Counted from the first letter of the stretch, positions 18,942 through 27,607 are shown. The stretch: 58,305 nt of DNA from an uncultured Lachnospiraceae bacterium (GCA_947628955.1 CANRBX010000012.1:1-58305); one strand, 5' to 3'. The notes: generated by a model from the sequence alone, not told the origin. Made by a program: numbers and translations.

Positions 18942-19940
18942 ATGGCTGGTAAATCTGGAAGAAGTATTAACAATGTGCCGGAAGCGCCTCTGAAAAAGAT
19001 GATATTCAGCTGGGAAGGCATCCTGGTGATCCTGCTGGTCCTGGTCAACATCTTCTGCGCATTCTACTCTGAATTTTACAATCTGAGCAGCCTTCTGCGC
19101 CAGATGCCGATCTACCTGGCGGAGGTGTTCCTGCTTCTGCCGATGGCCTACATCCTGGTGCTCGGCGAGATCGATATCTCGGTCGGCTCGATCGTCTGCC
19201 TGTCGGCTACGATGAGCTGTATCGTCTGCAACACGGGCGCCCCGTTCGTCGTAGTCATCCTGACGGCACTGGTGGTCGGGGCTGCGTGCGGCGCGGTCAA
19301 CGGCTTCATCCTGACGAGATTCACGGAGCTGCCGCCGATGATCGTGACCCTGGCGACACAGATCATCTTCCGCGGCATCGCGGAGATCGTGCTCGGCAGC
19401 GGCGGAAGTATTTCCGCGACGAATACGGCCGGGCTTGTGACCCTGTCCGGCAAGGTCGGCAAGGTTCCGTACATTCTGTTCCTGCTGGTGATCCTTGCCG
19501 TGATCTTTGCGGTCGTCCTCGGCAGGAGCACTTTCGGACGCCGCGTGTACGCGATCGGCACAAACCGCCTGACCGCGCATTACTCCGGCATCCATGTGCA
19601 GAAGATCCGCTTCATCATCTACACGGTCATGGGCGCATGCTCAGGGATCTGCGCGCTTTTCCTTCTCTCGTCGTCGTTCGGCGCGAACACGACGACCGGC
19701 AAGGGCTTCGAGATGGATGCGATCGCGATGGCAGTCTTCGGGGGCATCTCGTCGACGGGCGGCAAGGGCAACCTGGCCGGAGGCATCATCTCCGCGTTCA
19801 TCATCGTGTGCCTGCGTGTCGGTCTCGGCCAGAGGAACGTGCATGCACAGGTGATCCTGCTGATCCTCGGCGTGCTGCTGATCTGCGCGGTCGCGCTGCC
19901 GAATGTGATCGGGCAGGCAAGGAAGGCCGTGAAGCGGTAA
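18942..19940 (+). CDS. Sugar ABC importer permease 2 (RhaQ/RbsC type)
   Basis: This 332-residue polytopic membrane protein is the second channel subunit. It shares the family motifs LGEIDISVGSIVCLSA and FGGISSTGGKGNLAGGIISA with permease 1. It begins 2 bp after the preceding stop codon, so the two permeases and the ATPase form one transcription unit. Two different permeases are typical of rhamnose (RhaP/RhaQ) and autoinducer-2 importers, while ribose importers normally use a homodimer of RbsC. The downstream mutarotase favours rhamnose. Confidence 0.88.
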   Translation: MAGKSGRSINNVPEAPLKKMIFSWEGILVILLVLVNIFCAFYSEFYNLSSLLRQMPIYLAEVFLLLPMAYILVLGEIDISVGSIVCLSATMSCIVCNTGAPFVVVILTALVVGAACGAVNGFILTRFTELPPMIVTLATQIIFRGIAEIVLGSGGSISATNTAGLVTLSGKVGKVPYILFLLVILAVIFAVVLGRSTFGRRVYAIGTNRLTAHYSGIHVQKIRFIIYTVMGACSGICALFLLSSSFGANTTTGKGFEMDAIAMAVFGGISSTGGKGNLAGGIISAFIIVCLRVGLGQRNVHAQVILLILGVLLICAVALPNVIGQARKAVKR

Positions 19941-20017
19941 GTGAGACCATTCGATGTAAAATGCAATAAAATATATACCCCGGAAGCGGGGGAATATGAT
20001 ATAATCGATGTAGGTTT

Positions 20018-20040
20018 CCGTCCTGCCAAAGGCGGGGCGG
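20018..20040 (+). promoter_or_regulatory. Hairpin ahead of the binding-protein gene
   Basis: CCGTCCTGCC (20018-20027) pairs over its full 10 bp, with G-U pairs, with GGCGGGGCGG (20031-20040) across an AAA loop. It lies just upstream of the ribosome site of the binding-protein gene. A TATAAT at 20000-20005 lacks a clear −35. Such hairpins often protect the 5' end of a processed mRNA and raise binding-protein levels above those of the membrane subunits. Confidence 0.5.
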
Positions 20041-20074
20041 TTCCAAATAAAAATATCCAAAGGGAGGTAACAAA

Positions 20075-21094
20075 ATGAAAAAGAAATTACTTAGTGCAAT
20101 CGTTTGCGGCGCAATGGTTCTCGGAACTGTGATGCCGGCAGCTGCTGCAGGCGTCGGCGAGGGACAGAAGATCGCTGTGGTAGTGAAATCCGCGGGCAAC
20201 GCTTTCATGGAGCTTGCTGCAGGCGCTTTTGTCGAGACGGCAGAGGCTGAGGGCGCGACGGTAGAGGTTGTCTATCCGGAGGCTCCGACGGCTGACGCTC
20301 AGATCAAGGTTCTGGACAACCTGATCTCTCAGGACTTTGACGCGATCGCCATTTCCGCAAACGATGTAAACGCGCTTCAGGCGAAGCTGCAGGAGGCTAT
20401 GGATGCCGGCATCAAGGTGTCTTCCTTTGACTCCGCTCCGAACCCGGACAGCCGCCAGATCTTTGTAAACCAGGCCGGTACCGTTGAGGTTGCTCAGGCT
20501 CTGATGGATGCCGTTCTTGACATCACGGGCGGCGAAGGCCAGTGGGCGATCCTTTCCGCTACGTCCCAGGCTGCAAACCAGAATGCATGGATCGACGCCA
20601 TGAAGACGATCATGGAAGATGATGAGAAGTATGCGAACCTTGAGCTGGTAGAAGTTGCCTACGGCGACGACCTTCCGGACAAGTCCACAGAGCAGACGGC
20701 TGCCCTGCTGCAGAACTATCCGGATCTGAAAGTGATCTGCGCTCCGACAACGGTTGGTATCGGCGCTTCCGCGAAGTACCTCCAGGACAACGGCGCTGCC
20801 TGCAAGATCACCGGCCTTGGACTTCCGTCTGAGATGAAAGAGTATACCGGCGACGACAAGGCTTGCCCGTACTTCTATCTGTGGAACATGGAGGGCCTTG
20901 GAACTCTGACCGCTTACACCACGATGGCGATGGTAGCCGGCGACATCACCGGCGCTGCAGGCGACACCTACACGGCTGGCGACCTTGGCGAGTACACGGT
21001 TGTTGAGGCTGCTGACGGCGGCACGGAAGTAATCCTTGGCGCTCCGATGGAGTTCAACGGCGAGAACATCGAAGAGTGGGCTGAGATCTTCTAA
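20075..21094 (+). CDS. Sugar ABC importer substrate-binding protein (RhaS type), non-lipoprotein signal
   Basis: This 339-residue exported protein captures the sugar and delivers it to the permeases. The mature part has the periplasmic-binding-protein type 1 fold, visible in KIAVVVKSAGNAFMEL, ISQDFDAIAISANDVNAL and DSAPNPDSRQIFVNQAG. The signal peptide (residues 1-25) ends in AAAAG and has no lipobox cysteine at its end; the only cysteine is inside the hydrophobic core (VCGAM). Most Gram-positive binding proteins are lipid-anchored, so how this one stays at the cell surface is unclear. The ribosome site AGGGAGG is strong. A terminator follows at 21.2 kb. Confidence 0.88.
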   Translation: MKKKLLSAIVCGAMVLGTVMPAAAAGVGEGQKIAVVVKSAGNAFMELAAGAFVETAEAEGATVEVVYPEAPTADAQIKVLDNLISQDFDAIAISANDVNALQAKLQEAMDAGIKVSSFDSAPNPDSRQIFVNQAGTVEVAQALMDAVLDITGGEGQWAILSATSQAANQNAWIDAMKTIMEDDEKYANLELVEVAYGDDLPDKSTEQTAALLQNYPDLKVICAPTTVGIGASAKYLQDNGAACKITGLGLPSEMKEYTGDDKACPYFYLWNMEGLGTLTAYTTMAMVAGDITGAAGDTYTAGDLGEYTVVEAADGGTEVILGAPMEFNGENIEEWAEIF

Positions 21095-21206
21095 GATAAG
21101 ATACAGTCAGAGAATTGAATGATGTCTGCGGCGCGGGCTGACCCGGCCGCGGCCATTCGGAATGATCCGTGTGGCGTCATTTGATCTCAGCATCATATGA
21201 ATCTGG

Positions 21207-21291
21207 GCTGCCGCAAAATATACAGGGAGGGTTTTTCACAATCCGGTACGGATTTGTGACAGCCCGACGGATATTTTGCGGCAGCTTTTTT
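21207..21291 (+). terminator. Terminator of the sugar-importer operon
   Basis: GCTGCCGCAAAATAT (21207-21221) is perfectly complementary to ATATTTTGCGGCAGC (21271-21285) and is followed by six T residues. The large loop contains a second hairpin (about 21237-21258, CACAATCCG with CGGATTTGTG). The mutarotase gene lies beyond it and may be expressed by read-through or from its own promoter. Confidence 0.85.
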
Positions 21292-21393
21292 GCTGTCCTG
21301 CCGGAGGGATCCTTTCAAAAGAATTCATTGCTTCCGGCGGGAGGGCGGGGTATAATATCTGTAAAAGAAAACATTATGCGAGGAGGCAGAATT

Positions 21394-21705
21394 ATGATCA
21401 AAGGATTCAAGATGAAACTGTTCCCGGGGCAGGAGGCGGAGTATGAGAGACGCCACAACCTGCTCTGGCCGGAGATGAAGGATATGATCCATGAGCACGG
21501 CGGGAAGAACTACACGATCTTTCTCGACAAAGAGACGCTGACCCTGTTCGGCTATATCGAGATCGAGGATGAAGAGCTGTGGGCGAAGGGCGCGGACACC
21601 GCGATCAACCGTAAATGGTGGGACTACATGGCGGATATCATGGAGACGAACCCGGACAACAGCCCGGTCAGCATCGACCTGCAGAATGTGTTCCATCTGG
21701 ACTGA
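21394..21705 (+). CDS. rhaM: L-rhamnose mutarotase
   Basis: This 103-residue protein interconverts alpha and beta anomers of L-rhamnose. It begins MIKGFKMKLFPGQEAEYERR and includes RHNLLWPEM and the WWDYMADIM segment near the C-terminus, which match the RhaM family at its usual length of about 104. The start at 21394 is chosen over an upstream in-frame one because AGGAGG lies just before it and family members begin here. It follows the sugar importer and supports rhamnose as the substrate. Rhamnose isomerase, kinase and aldolase genes are not in the window. A 16-bp tandem repeat begins inside the last codons. Confidence 0.93.
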   Translation: MIKGFKMKLFPGQEAEYERRHNLLWPEMKDMIHEHGGKNYTIFLDKETLTLFGYIEIEDEELWAKGADTAINRKWWDYMADIMETNPDNSPVSIDLQNVFHLD

Positions 21706-21803
21706 GATTTATCCGGACTGAGATTCGTCTGGACTGAGACTCATCTGAACCGAGATTCATTAGGACCGAGGCTCATCTGGACCGAGATTTATCTGGATTG
21801 AAA
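21692..21803 (+). repeat. Seven 16-bp tandem repeats starting in the rhaM stop region
   Basis: The unit TCCATCTGGACTGAGA repeats seven times with exact 16-bp spacing and a few substitutions. The first copy contains the last rhaM codons and its stop codon. The later copies decay gradually, for example CTCATCTGAACCGAGA. Confidence 0.92.
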
Positions 21804-21900
21804 TTTCTGATCCGCTGCCTGTCCGGGAATGTGCCGAAAAGGAGCGGATCTAAACAGCTGCCGGTTTTGGCGGGCAGTGCGTGGGAGGGGTGAACGGGCC

Positions 21901-23622
21901 ATGAAGAAAAAGCTTCCTGTCGGGATTGAAAATTTTGAGGAAATTTTATCGCGCGGATTTTACTATGCAGATAAGACAATGCTGATCGCGGATATCCTGA
22001 ACGATGGGGGAAAGGTCAGCCTGTTCACCCGTCCGCGCCGTTTTGGCAAGTCGCTTATCATAAGCATGCTGAAGACTTTTTTTGAGATCGGCTGCGACGG
22101 GACGCTGTTTGACGGACTGAAGATCGCGCGGGAGCGGGAGCTGTGCAGACAGCATATGGGGCAGTATCCGGTCATCTCGATTACGCTGAAAAGTGTGGAT
22201 GGCCTGACGTATGAGAGCGCGCGTGCGGCTCTCAGCTCTGTGATCGGGTTTGAGGCCATGCGCTTTCAGTTCCTCGCAGACAGCGTCAGGCTGACTGCAG
22301 AAGAGCGGGAGGTATACCGGCAGCTGATCAGGGTCGGGGACGGGCAGAAGGCCATATTTGAAATGTCGGATCCGGTGCTGCTGTCCAGTCTCAGGACGCT
22401 CTGCCGGCTTTTGGAGAAGCATTATGGACGGAAGGCAATTCTCCTGATCGACGAGTATGATGTGCCGCTGGACAAAGCGTTTCAGGCAGGATACTACGAA
22501 GAGATGATATCCCTGCTCCGCGGCCTGTTCGGCAATGTGCTGAAAACAAATGAATCCCTGTATTTTGCGGTTCTGACAGGATGTCTGCGCATTTCCAGAG
22601 AGAGTATTTTCACGGGGCTGAACAATCTGAAGGTCTATACGATTACGGACACCCGGTATGATGAATATTTCGGCTTCACCGATGCGGATGTCGATGAACT
22701 GCTGAATTTCTGCGGGCTGACTGCCTTTAAGGATACGATCCGGGAATGGTATGATGGCTACCAGTTCGGGGAGGCGTCCGTTTACTGTCCGTGGGATGTG
22801 ATCAATTATTGTGATGCGCTGCTCGCGCGCCCGGATCCTGCGGTGAGACCGCAGAATTACTGGGCGAACACCAGCGGAAATGCCATGGTCCGCCGTTTCA
22901 TAAGCAGGGCCGACCGGAGGACAAAGAGTGAGATCGAGCAGCTGATCGCGGGAGAGTGCATTGTCAAGCCGGTGAATCAGGAGCTGACATACAGTGAACT
23001 GGACAGCTCCATAGAAAATCTCTGGAGCGTACTGTTTACGACCGGTTATCTGACGCAGAGAGGGCAGGCAGATGCAGATGCGGACGCGGATGCCGGCCTG
23101 TTCAGGCTCTCTATTCCGAACCGGGAGATCCGTTCGCTGTTTGTCAGCCAGATACAGACATGGTTCAGGGAGACTGCCAGGGCAGACCCGGGCAGGCTGG
23201 AACAGTTTTGCCGGGCATTTCCGGAGGGAGACACGGCCCGGATCGAAGAGATGCTGAATGACTATCTGTGGAATTCGATCAGCATCCGCGACACTGCGGT
23301 GAGGAAGGACAGGCAGGAGAGCTTTTATCATGGCATGCTCCTGGGGCTTCTGCAGTACGAGGAAAGCTGGGAAACCGATTCAAACACTGAGTCCGGAGAG
23401 GGATATTCCGATATCCTGATCAGAACGCCGGAGAGGATCGGGGTGGTGATCGAGATCAAATACGCCGGGGACGGCGATCTGGAGAGATCATGTGCAGAGG
23501 CACTGCGCCAGATCGAAGAGAAACGATATGATTCGTCGCTTGTGAGAGACGGGATGAAAAAAATTGTGCAGCTGGGGATTGCGTTCTGCAAGAAGAACTG
23601 CAGGGTGGTTTCCGGCGGCTGA
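21901..23622 (+). CDS. AAA-ATPase-like / PD-(D/E)XK nuclease-domain protein
   Basis: This 573-residue protein belongs to the AAA-ATPase_like plus DUF1703-type family, which is abundant in gut anaerobes but has no settled function. The N-terminal ATPase shows RPRRFGKSLIISML (Walker A) and AILLIDEYDVPLD (Walker B). The C-terminal nuclease-like core is visible as YSDILIRTPERIGVVIEIKY, with the Asp and the EIK pattern expected of PD-(D/E)XK enzymes. The ATG at 21901 is preferred over one 72 bp upstream because it starts the conserved KKLPVGIENFEEI segment. A short DADADADA stretch near residue 390 comes from a 6-bp repeat. It may be a selfish or defence-related gene. Confidence 0.85.
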   Translation: MKKKLPVGIENFEEILSRGFYYADKTMLIADILNDGGKVSLFTRPRRFGKSLIISMLKTFFEIGCDGTLFDGLKIARERELCRQHMGQYPVISITLKSVDGLTYESARAALSSVIGFEAMRFQFLADSVRLTAEEREVYRQLIRVGDGQKAIFEMSDPVLLSSLRTLCRLLEKHYGRKAILLIDEYDVPLDKAFQAGYYEEMISLLRGLFGNVLKTNESLYFAVLTGCLRISRESIFTGLNNLKVYTITDTRYDEYFGFTDADVDELLNFCGLTAFKDTIREWYDGYQFGEASVYCPWDVINYCDALLARPDPAVRPQNYWANTSGNAMVRRFISRADRRTKSEIEQLIAGECIVKPVNQELTYSELDSSIENLWSVLFTTGYLTQRGQADADADADAGLFRLSIPNREIRSLFVSQIQTWFRETARADPGRLEQFCRAFPEGDTARIEEMLNDYLWNSISIRDTAVRKDRQESFYHGMLLGLLQYEESWETDSNTESGEGYSDILIRTPERIGVVIEIKYAGDGDLERSCAEALRQIEEKRYDSSLVRDGMKKIVQLGIAFCKKNCRVVSGG

Positions 23623-23663
23623 AGAACGGTGTCAGAAAATAAGAAAGATCCGGGGGAAGAAAG

Positions 23664-24209
23664 ATGCGTATAGGGATGGGATATGATGTGCACCGCCTCA
23701 CAGAGGGGCGGAAGCTGATACTCGGGGGCGTTGAGATTCCGTATGAAAAGGGGCTCCTTGGCCATTCGGATGCGGACGTGCTGATCCATGCGGTGATGGA
23801 CGCGCTGCTGGGCGCGGCGGCGCTCGGGGATATCGGAAAGCACTTCCCGGACACCGATGAGAAGTACCGGGGGATCTCCAGCGTGGTCCTGCTGCGCCGT
23901 GTGGCAGCGCTCCTGGAGGAAAAGTGCCTGGTGATCGAGAACATTGACGCGACCGTGATCGCACAGCGGCCGAAGCTTCTGCCGTATATGGAGCAGATGC
24001 GCTCCAATATTGCGGAGGCGCTCGGCCTGGAGACGGATCAGGTCAACATCAAGGCGACGACGGAGGAAGGGCTCGGCTTCACCGGAAGTGGTGAGGGAAT
24101 CTCCGCGCAGGCGGTCTGCCTCCTGCAGCCGCTCGCGGATCTGATTGCGGACGACCGCATGCGCTCGGCCGGCTGCGCAGGATGCGGAGGATGTGTGCGG
24201 CCGGTGTGA
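23664..24209 (+). CDS. ispF: 2-C-methyl-D-erythritol 2,4-cyclodiphosphate synthase
   Basis: This enzyme converts CDP-methylerythritol 2-phosphate to the cyclic diphosphate in the MEP isoprenoid pathway. The metal-binding motif MGYDVHRL, the [20 protein letters not shown] segment and the C-terminal [19 protein letters not shown] motif are all present. The protein has 181 residues, against about 157 for most family members. The extra residues form a Cys/Gly-rich tail ending [11 protein letters not shown]. The ribosome site AAGAAAG is modest. A tandem repeat starts at its stop codon. Confidence 0.96.
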   Translation: MRIGMGYDVHRLTEGRKLILGGVEIPYEKGLLGHSDADVLIHAVMDALLGAAALGDIGKHFPDTDEKYRGISSVVLLRRVAALLEEKCLVIENIDATVIAQRPKLLPYMEQMRSNIAEALGLETDQVNIKATTEEGLGFTGSGEGISAQAVCLLQPLADLIADDRMRSAGCAGCGGCVRPV

Positions 24210-24480
24210 GGGCGTGAATGTGGGATTGCAAAGAGTGAGCCCGGTTGGCCGTGCGTGCTGCGAGATGCACCGGCCGGTACGAGGGCGTGAATGCGTGTCG
24301 CGAAAGGTGAGCCCGGTCGATGTGAAAGCGTGAATGTGCGCTGCGAAAGGTGCGCCCGGCCGGCTTCGAGGTGCCACGGTTGATGTGAGTGCATGAATGC
24401 GTGCCGCGAAGGGTGCGCCCGGTCGGTGTGAGTGCATGAATGCGTGCCGTGAAGAGTGCGCCCGGTCAGTATGAAAATGT
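24200..24480 (+). repeat. Degenerate 40-45-bp tandem repeats after ispF
   Basis: About six units share CCGGT-N5-GTGAGTGCATGAATGCGTG-type sequence followed by GCGAAGGGTGCGC. The first unit includes the ispF stop codon. Copies get closer to each other towards the right end. No credible coding frame spans it. Bases 24481-24700 contain nothing else that I recognise. Confidence 0.85.
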
Positions 24481-24688
24481 GAATATGACGATGGAATATC
24501 GTACCTTGCCCGCACGTTGCCGAAAGACAGCGTTATCGGGCTTAATTTATGTGTGGACAGCATTTCCACTGATTTCTACTGATCAGAGATTTCAATCGGC
24601 TTTGCCGGATGTCCGTTCATATCTGCTTTAGCGAAAAGGGCTCCTGCATGGCCATCACAATATCCGTTTTTATATGTCCTGCAATGCA

Positions 24689-24745
24689 ATTTATATAAAT
24701 GAAATGCAATATATATTTGACATTCCTGCCGATGTGTTGTATGAT
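24689..24745 (+). promoter_or_regulatory. Promoter and palindrome of the XRE operon
   Basis: TTGACA (24717-24722), a 17-bp spacer and TATGAT (24740-24745) make a near-consensus housekeeping promoter. Just upstream lies the perfect palindrome ATTTATATAAAT (24689-24700), flanked by ATGCAAT direct repeats. This could be the operator of the XRE regulator encoded downstream. Confidence 0.75.
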
Positions 24746-24797
24746 TATGGGGAACAGCAGGCCGGGAGCACGGTATGACTGGCAGCAGGAGGCGGAA

Positions 24798-25010
24798 ATG
24801 AGAAATCTGAAGCTTAAATTCAGACGCATTGAAATGGAAATGTCGCAGACAAAGCTTGCTGAGAAAGTGGGTGTTACCAGGCAGACGATAGGGCTGATCG
24901 AGGCCGGGGACTTTAATCCGTCTCTCAGGCTCTGCATCGCCATCTGCAGGGCGCTTGACACTACATTAAATGATCTATTCTGGGAGGACAATGAAAATGG
25001 AGAAAAATAA
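24798..25010 (+). CDS. XRE-family helix-turn-helix regulator
   Basis: This 70-residue protein is a single Cro/CI-type DNA-binding domain. The helix-turn-helix is visible in MSQTKLAEKVGVTRQTIGLI, followed by EAGDFNPSLRLCIAICRAL. The ATG at 24798 is preceded by AGGAGG, whereas the upstream in-frame start is not. The gene overlaps the next one, which encodes a small membrane protein, an arrangement common in Firmicutes. The pair may form a small membrane-linked regulatory module. Its targets are unknown; autoregulation is likely. Confidence 0.88.
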   Translation: MRNLKLKFRRIEMEMSQTKLAEKVGVTRQTIGLIEAGDFNPSLRLCIAICRALDTTLNDLFWEDNENGEK

Positions 25011-25470
25011 GAACATCCTGGACGAGAGGCAGGAACAGACTTTACTTCGGATCGAGCACAGAGGGTGCTGGCTGGCTTTCTGGGGCCTGCTGGCGGTCAT
25101 GATCGTGCAGAGCATCTTTCTGGATTCTGATTTCAGAAATCTTGCGGGGGAATGTATTGTTTTCATGGCGCTTGCACTGTATATCGCCGTGGGGTGCATA
25201 AGGCAGGGAATCTGGGACCGCCGCCTGAAACCGGATACTCCGTCCAATCTTATCGTTTCTCTGGTGGCCGCCCTTGCGTCAGGGGTACTGAATTTTATCA
25301 GTATAGCCAGGAGATTTCCCGGCAGGACGGCGGGCGCCGCTGCTGCCGGATTCGTGTACGCGGCGATAGCGTTTACCATATGCTTTGCAGTCCTGCAGTT
25401 CACTGCTGACCGGTTCAGAAAAAGGCAGGCGAAGCTGGAGGAAGAGCCTTCGGAGGATGAGGAAGAATAA
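24991..25470 (+). CDS. Small membrane protein, DUF6773-like
   Basis: This 159-residue protein has about four hydrophobic segments (approximately residues 27-45, 50-70, 85-105 and 117-140) and an acidic tail ending EEPSEDEEE. It overlaps the end of the XRE gene by 20 bp and has GGAGG at the right distance, so the two are co-translated. Proteins of this type are often encoded next to small XRE regulators. No catalytic motif is visible. The family name is from memory and should be treated as tentative. Confidence 0.65.
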   Translation: MKMEKNKNILDERQEQTLLRIEHRGCWLAFWGLLAVMIVQSIFLDSDFRNLAGECIVFMALALYIAVGCIRQGIWDRRLKPDTPSNLIVSLVAALASGVLNFISIARRFPGRTAGAAAAGFVYAAIAFTICFAVLQFTADRFRKRQAKLEEEPSEDEEE

Positions 25471-25524
25471 AGAGTTATAATAATCATTGACAATAAATAT
25501 TTGGTAGGATGCTATTAAAAGTAT

Positions 25525-25626
25525 ATGGCTGATTTCATTGTTAATTTGTTTGCGGAGATTTTTGATTTCTTTATTACTTTTTGGGTAGACAATGTTATTG
25601 ATAAATTTGCCAAAAGAAATAAGTAA
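25525..25626 (+). CDS. 33-residue hydrophobic small protein
   Basis: A short frame encodes a 33-residue peptide beginning MADFIVNLF and ending FAKRNK. It has one aromatic, amphipathic or transmembrane helix and a basic tail. It starts 54 bp after the membrane-protein gene. TTGACA lies at 25487-25492, but the −10 is poor and the ribosome site is weak. The composition (hydrophobic face, Lys/Arg end) looks like a real small membrane peptide, but the evidence is limited. Confidence 0.4.
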   Translation: MADFIVNLFAEIFDFFITFWVDNVIDKFAKRNK

Positions 25627-25813
25627 AAAACGGGTTTAGGGAGAGGATGCATTTTTTCGGATGTTGTTGTGCATTTTTGCATAATATGGTACAATCACTA
25701 AGAAAAGCAGACGATCTTGATCAGAGGGAGAACAGAAAATTTCCATTTCTTAATATGTATACTTTGTGGGAAAGTAAATATGATACTATAAGGACGCTGG
25801 GGCAATAAGACAT

Positions 25814-26272
25814 ATGAAGATTTCAGAAGAGTTATGCATGAGGTTTCCTGCCATTTTGAGAGATAAACTGCTTGCCCGTGAGATTGAATTGCCGGACGGA
25901 ACCCTGGTTGAATATGAGAAGATATGGGCATATAGGGCGGTAGAACGAGAGGCGGAAGACCAGCACGAGGTAAATATAGAAGATTTCAGATCGTATTTTG
26001 AATTGGGGAAAAGGCCAAAGAAAGAGACAAAGAAAGTGCGGGGCGTATCATCGGATATTGAACATGATCCCAGGTATTATGGAGTGTCGCTTTTTTTAAA
26101 AAAGGAAATTGTTGAGCAGCTTATGAAATTCCCTAATCCGCATAAGAAGATGGCTGGCGGGTATGTGTTTCAGGAAGGCGGCCCTCAGCATACGACGACA
26201 TCAGATCAGCACGTGAGCTGGTGGCTTTATGAGGGGACAGATGTCAGCGGCTTTAAGCTGCTGGAGGGGTGA
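25814..26272 (+). CDS. Hypothetical protein, first gene of the SecB-like cluster
   Basis: I do not recognise this 152-residue protein. It is soluble, with no signal peptide or membrane segment. Notable stretches are EIELPDGTLVEYEKIWAYRA, FRSYFELGKRPKKETKK and a C-terminal part with HVSWWLYEGTDVSG. It is AT-rich compared with the flanking core genes. The next gene begins 5 bp after its stop, and two more follow closely, so it is probably the first gene of a four-gene unit. Toxin, effector or adaptor roles are all possible; nothing in the sequence decides between them. Confidence 0.7.
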   Translation: MKISEELCMRFPAILRDKLLAREIELPDGTLVEYEKIWAYRAVEREAEDQHEVNIEDFRSYFELGKRPKKETKKVRGVSSDIEHDPRYYGVSLFLKKEIVEQLMKFPNPHKKMAGGYVFQEGGPQHTTTSDQHVSWWLYEGTDVSGFKLLEG

Positions 26273-26276
26273 TTTT

Positions 26277-26936
26277 ATGAATGAAAATAAATGTTTTTAT
26301 ATTGAGGGAAATTATCTGTATCTGGAACAGGCGTTGGTAGTATATAATGGAATTCCAATTTTCTTCTTATGCAAATCCGGCAAGAAGTATTACACTGCAT
26401 TATGCACGAATACTGAAGAGATGACATATATTGTTGTGGAGACTCCTGCATTGGAGATTTATAAGCTGCTTCACGGTAGAGTAGCAATGAGGGATGTGAT
26501 TTTGAAAGCAGATCGTTACTGGCAGGTAGTTTCTGCGGAAGATATGCTTCAGGACGATGTAAAGTGTTTTGCCATAGATACGCTGGATCAGTCCCAGCTT
26601 CCGGAGGCTGGTGCATATTATAAAGTATTGTCCGATGACATTCAAGCTTATGTTCAGGCCTTTGACAGGGAGTTCCTGAGTGCGAAATCATTCTCTACGA
26701 CGTTAGAGGAAATGGTGCAAAAGCTGGAAATGGCAACGGTTTTATATGAAGAACATATAGATGTATATAAGAGTATTTCGACATGTACTTTAGGACCTAT
26801 ATTGGCAACACAGCGTCCGTTTGCAAAGAATTTCGGTGGCACTTACAAACCTTATGCGAAAATAAAGAGTATATTGAATCATGACAGTGAATCTGAGGAC
26901 TGGACGGTCAGCCAGATGATACAGCAATCTGCGTAA
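26277..26936 (+). CDS. Hypothetical protein, second gene of the SecB-like cluster
   Basis: This 219-residue protein is not recognised with confidence. It begins MNENKCFYIEGNYLYLEQAL and contains a beta-rich part (GIPIFFLCKSGKKYYTALC) that loosely resembles DUF6575-type proteins, then a helical part with DREFLSAKSF. No signal peptide or membrane helix is seen. The ATG at 26277 sits 5 bp after the preceding stop, with AGGGG as ribosome site, which is better than the upstream in-frame start. The SecB-like gene follows by 18 bp. Its function is unknown. Confidence 0.7.
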   Translation: MNENKCFYIEGNYLYLEQALVVYNGIPIFFLCKSGKKYYTALCTNTEEMTYIVVETPALEIYKLLHGRVAMRDVILKADRYWQVVSAEDMLQDDVKCFAIDTLDQSQLPEAGAYYKVLSDDIQAYVQAFDREFLSAKSFSTTLEEMVQKLEMATVLYEEHIDVYKSISTCTLGPILATQRPFAKNFGGTYKPYAKIKSILNHDSESEDWTVSQMIQQSA

Positions 26937-26954
26937 ATAAGGTGGTGGGTGGTT

Positions 26955-27356
26955 ATGGCAGAGAACAAGCAGGTGCGAAGCACATTACATTTGGACAGAC
27001 TATTGTTTGAGAAGATTGAATTTAAGAGATTGGGGTTTGCTTCGAAGAAGGAATTTGAAGGAAAAATTCAATCGAGTGTATCTCAGAAACAGGGAACAGA
27101 TATTTACCGTGTCACACTGGAGCTTGATGGGAACAAGCCGGATGAATATCATCTTGAGATATGCCTGACGGGATATTTTTCATTCGAGCCGGAGGAAGAT
27201 TTTTCAGATGAGCAGAGAGATGCGTTGATTTCAAAAAACACGATTGCGATTATGATGCCATATCTGAGAAGTCAGGTATCATTGTTGACAGCACAACCGG
27301 GAGTGGAATGTGTGGTTTTGCCTGCATTTAATATTAATAAGATGCTTGAAAAATAA
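26955..27356 (+). CDS. SecB-like chaperone
   Basis: This 133-residue protein resembles the SecB protein-export chaperone. The pattern is clearest in the C-terminal half: a beta strand (CLTGYFSFEP), then the helix IAIMMPYLRSQVSLLTAQPG and the tail VVLPAFNINKML. These align with SecB's LFPYARECITSMVSRG and LNLAPVNF. Firmicutes generally lack a canonical SecB. Isolated SecB-like proteins outside the Sec pathway are known as the chaperone part of toxin-antitoxin-chaperone systems. Its position between unknown genes and a small antitoxin-like gene fits such a role. The assignment is by eye. Confidence 0.65.
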   Translation: MAENKQVRSTLHLDRLLFEKIEFKRLGFASKKEFEGKIQSSVSQKQGTDIYRVTLELDGNKPDEYHLEICLTGYFSFEPEEDFSDEQRDALISKNTIAIMMPYLRSQVSLLTAQPGVECVVLPAFNINKMLEK

Positions 27357-27400
27357 GATTTGTTATTTATTACAGGGTAGATTGTGAACGATTTGGAGGA

Positions 27401-27607
27401 ATGAACATAAAAACGGATACAATTATCAAACAAGAAGGCATGAGTGCATTAATCTCTAAACTTGGTTATGTAGATGCTGAAAGGTTTATCGTACTGATAT
27501 CTCGTGAACCATTTGACTATACCACGTGGCGTGAGCAATATCTGGATGAGGGTTTGAATATCAGGGAATTAAGCGAAAAGGCAATGAATTATTCTAAAAA
27601 ACTATAA
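27401..27607 (+). CDS. Small antitoxin-like protein
   Basis: This 68-residue acidic/helical protein contains EGMSALISKLGYVDAERFIV, REPFDYTTWREQYL and NIRELSEKAMNY. I recall similar small proteins as widespread orphan or antitoxin-like genes in Firmicutes and spirochaetes, but cannot name the family. The ribosome site GGAGGA abuts the ATG almost directly, which is unusually tight and may mean weak translation. It lies 44 bp after the SecB-like gene and may complete that unit. Confidence 0.55.
   Translation: MNIKTDTIIKQEGMSALISKLGYVDAERFIVLISREPFDYTTWREQYLDEGLNIRELSEKAMNYSKKL

Noticed and set aside
24197-24480. CRISPR-like array after ispF
   Set aside because: Repeats are directly adjacent and degenerate, with no unique spacers and no cas genes. 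The same holds for the other arrays in the window.
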